Source: Pseudomonas baetica (GTDB lineage: Bacteria > Pseudomonadota > Gammaproteobacteria > Pseudomonadales > Pseudomonadaceae). Taken from it: a stretch of DNA of 64,000 bases. Positions 63,871 to 64,000 of the stretch are shown piece by piece. The notes beneath the pieces are model-generated. The model was not told the origin of the DNA. It did no database searches and was given only the letters and a program-made list of their open reading frames with translations. Position numbers and translations under genes: made by a program. The stretch spans positions 6,293,001 to 6,357,000 of the forward strand of contig NZ_PHHE01000001.1 of assembly GCF_002813455.1 (NCBI RefSeq), read 5' to 3'. Numbering within the stretch: the first letter of the stretch is position 1; every line of letters begins with the position of its first letter.

Positions 63871-64000
63871 GCCTGCAACCGGTGATCGTCGGCGGTGGAC
63901 CGGCGGGGATGGCGGCGGCCATCGAACTGGCGCGCCACGGCGTGCGCTGCACCTTGCTTGAAGAAGCCTCTCGCCTGGGCGGTGTGGTCTATCGCGGCCC
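63867..64000 (+). CDS. FAD-dependent oxidoreductase subunit, N-terminal part (runs off the right edge)
   Basis: Translation from the ATG at 63867 gives MSLQPVIVGGGPAGMAAAIE, then LARHGVRCTLLEEASRLGGV, a complete GxGxxG Rossmann FAD-binding start, up to the window edge. It is the partner of the (2Fe-2S) protein just before it, as in HcnA/HcnB and octopine or hydroxyproline dehydrogenases. The substrate cannot be told from 44 residues. Confidence 0.85.
   Translation, partial: MSLQPVIVGGGPAGMAAAIELARHGVRCTLLEEASRLGGVVYRG

Overview
The window looks like a Pseudomonas chromosome of the P. fluorescens type. The long-lived genes are GC-rich and use Pseudomonas codons. Recognisable Pseudomonas neighbourhoods include FecI/FecR/FecA signalling, an orphan Hcp-VgrG type VI secretion island, glcDEF-like genes, HglS, and REP-type palindromes such as the 24-bp inverted arms near 58.8 kb. 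The species call rests on gene content and style only. No rRNA, tRNA or CRISPR array was seen.

Layout. 0-8.1 kb: an AraC regulator running off the left edge, a divergent MFS exporter, and a two-partner secretion pair (TpsB transporter, TpsA adhesin). 8.2-12.4 kb: a graveyard of damaged genes, including a Yellow/MRJP-like gene with an internally inverted piece, a LysR pseudogene, and fragments of an iron alcohol dehydrogenase, an ABC ATPase and another MRJP gene. 12.5-16.4 kb: an intact VOC - substrate-binding protein - RidA - MFS cluster facing a TetR regulator. 17.0-19.8 kb: two IS3-family elements. 20.1-26.5 kb: two exported Yellow/MRJP-like proteins with a cytochrome b561, then a LysR regulator divergent from a quinone-reductase-like dehydrogenase and an ABM-domain lipoprotein, then an exported cupin. 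27.5-31.6 kb: a FecI-FecR-FecA iron signalling set. 31.6-34.4 kb: an IS256-family element, a VanW protein and a DUF533 remnant.

34.4-48.8 kb, all on the minus strand, is a type VI secretion effector island. It reads hcp, vgrG, a DUF4123 chaperone, a VasX-like 1120-residue effector, a DUF6708 membrane protein (candidate immunity), an orphan copy of the effector C-terminus, a second DUF6708 gene clipped by an IS5-family element, a membrane protein, and a third DUF6708 gene broken by a frameshift and an IS. The two copies of that IS (18.5 and 35.0 kb, opposite orientation, both 1327 bp) have different perfect 5-bp target duplications, so they inserted independently.

48.8-64 kb returns to core-like genome. 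It holds strong palindromes, hglS, glcF-glcE-glcD, an alpha/beta hydrolase with a flavin monooxygenase, a MASE2-GGDEF diguanylate cyclase, an SRPBCC protein, a sensor kinase/response regulator pair, small secreted and membrane proteins including a 24-residue one, and the start of an Fe-S/FAD dehydrogenase operon cut by the right edge.

The most unusual content is the tandem effector-tip/immunity arrangement in the T6SS island, and the exported Yellow/MRJP - b561 - ABM - cupin module with a decayed relative about 10 kb away.
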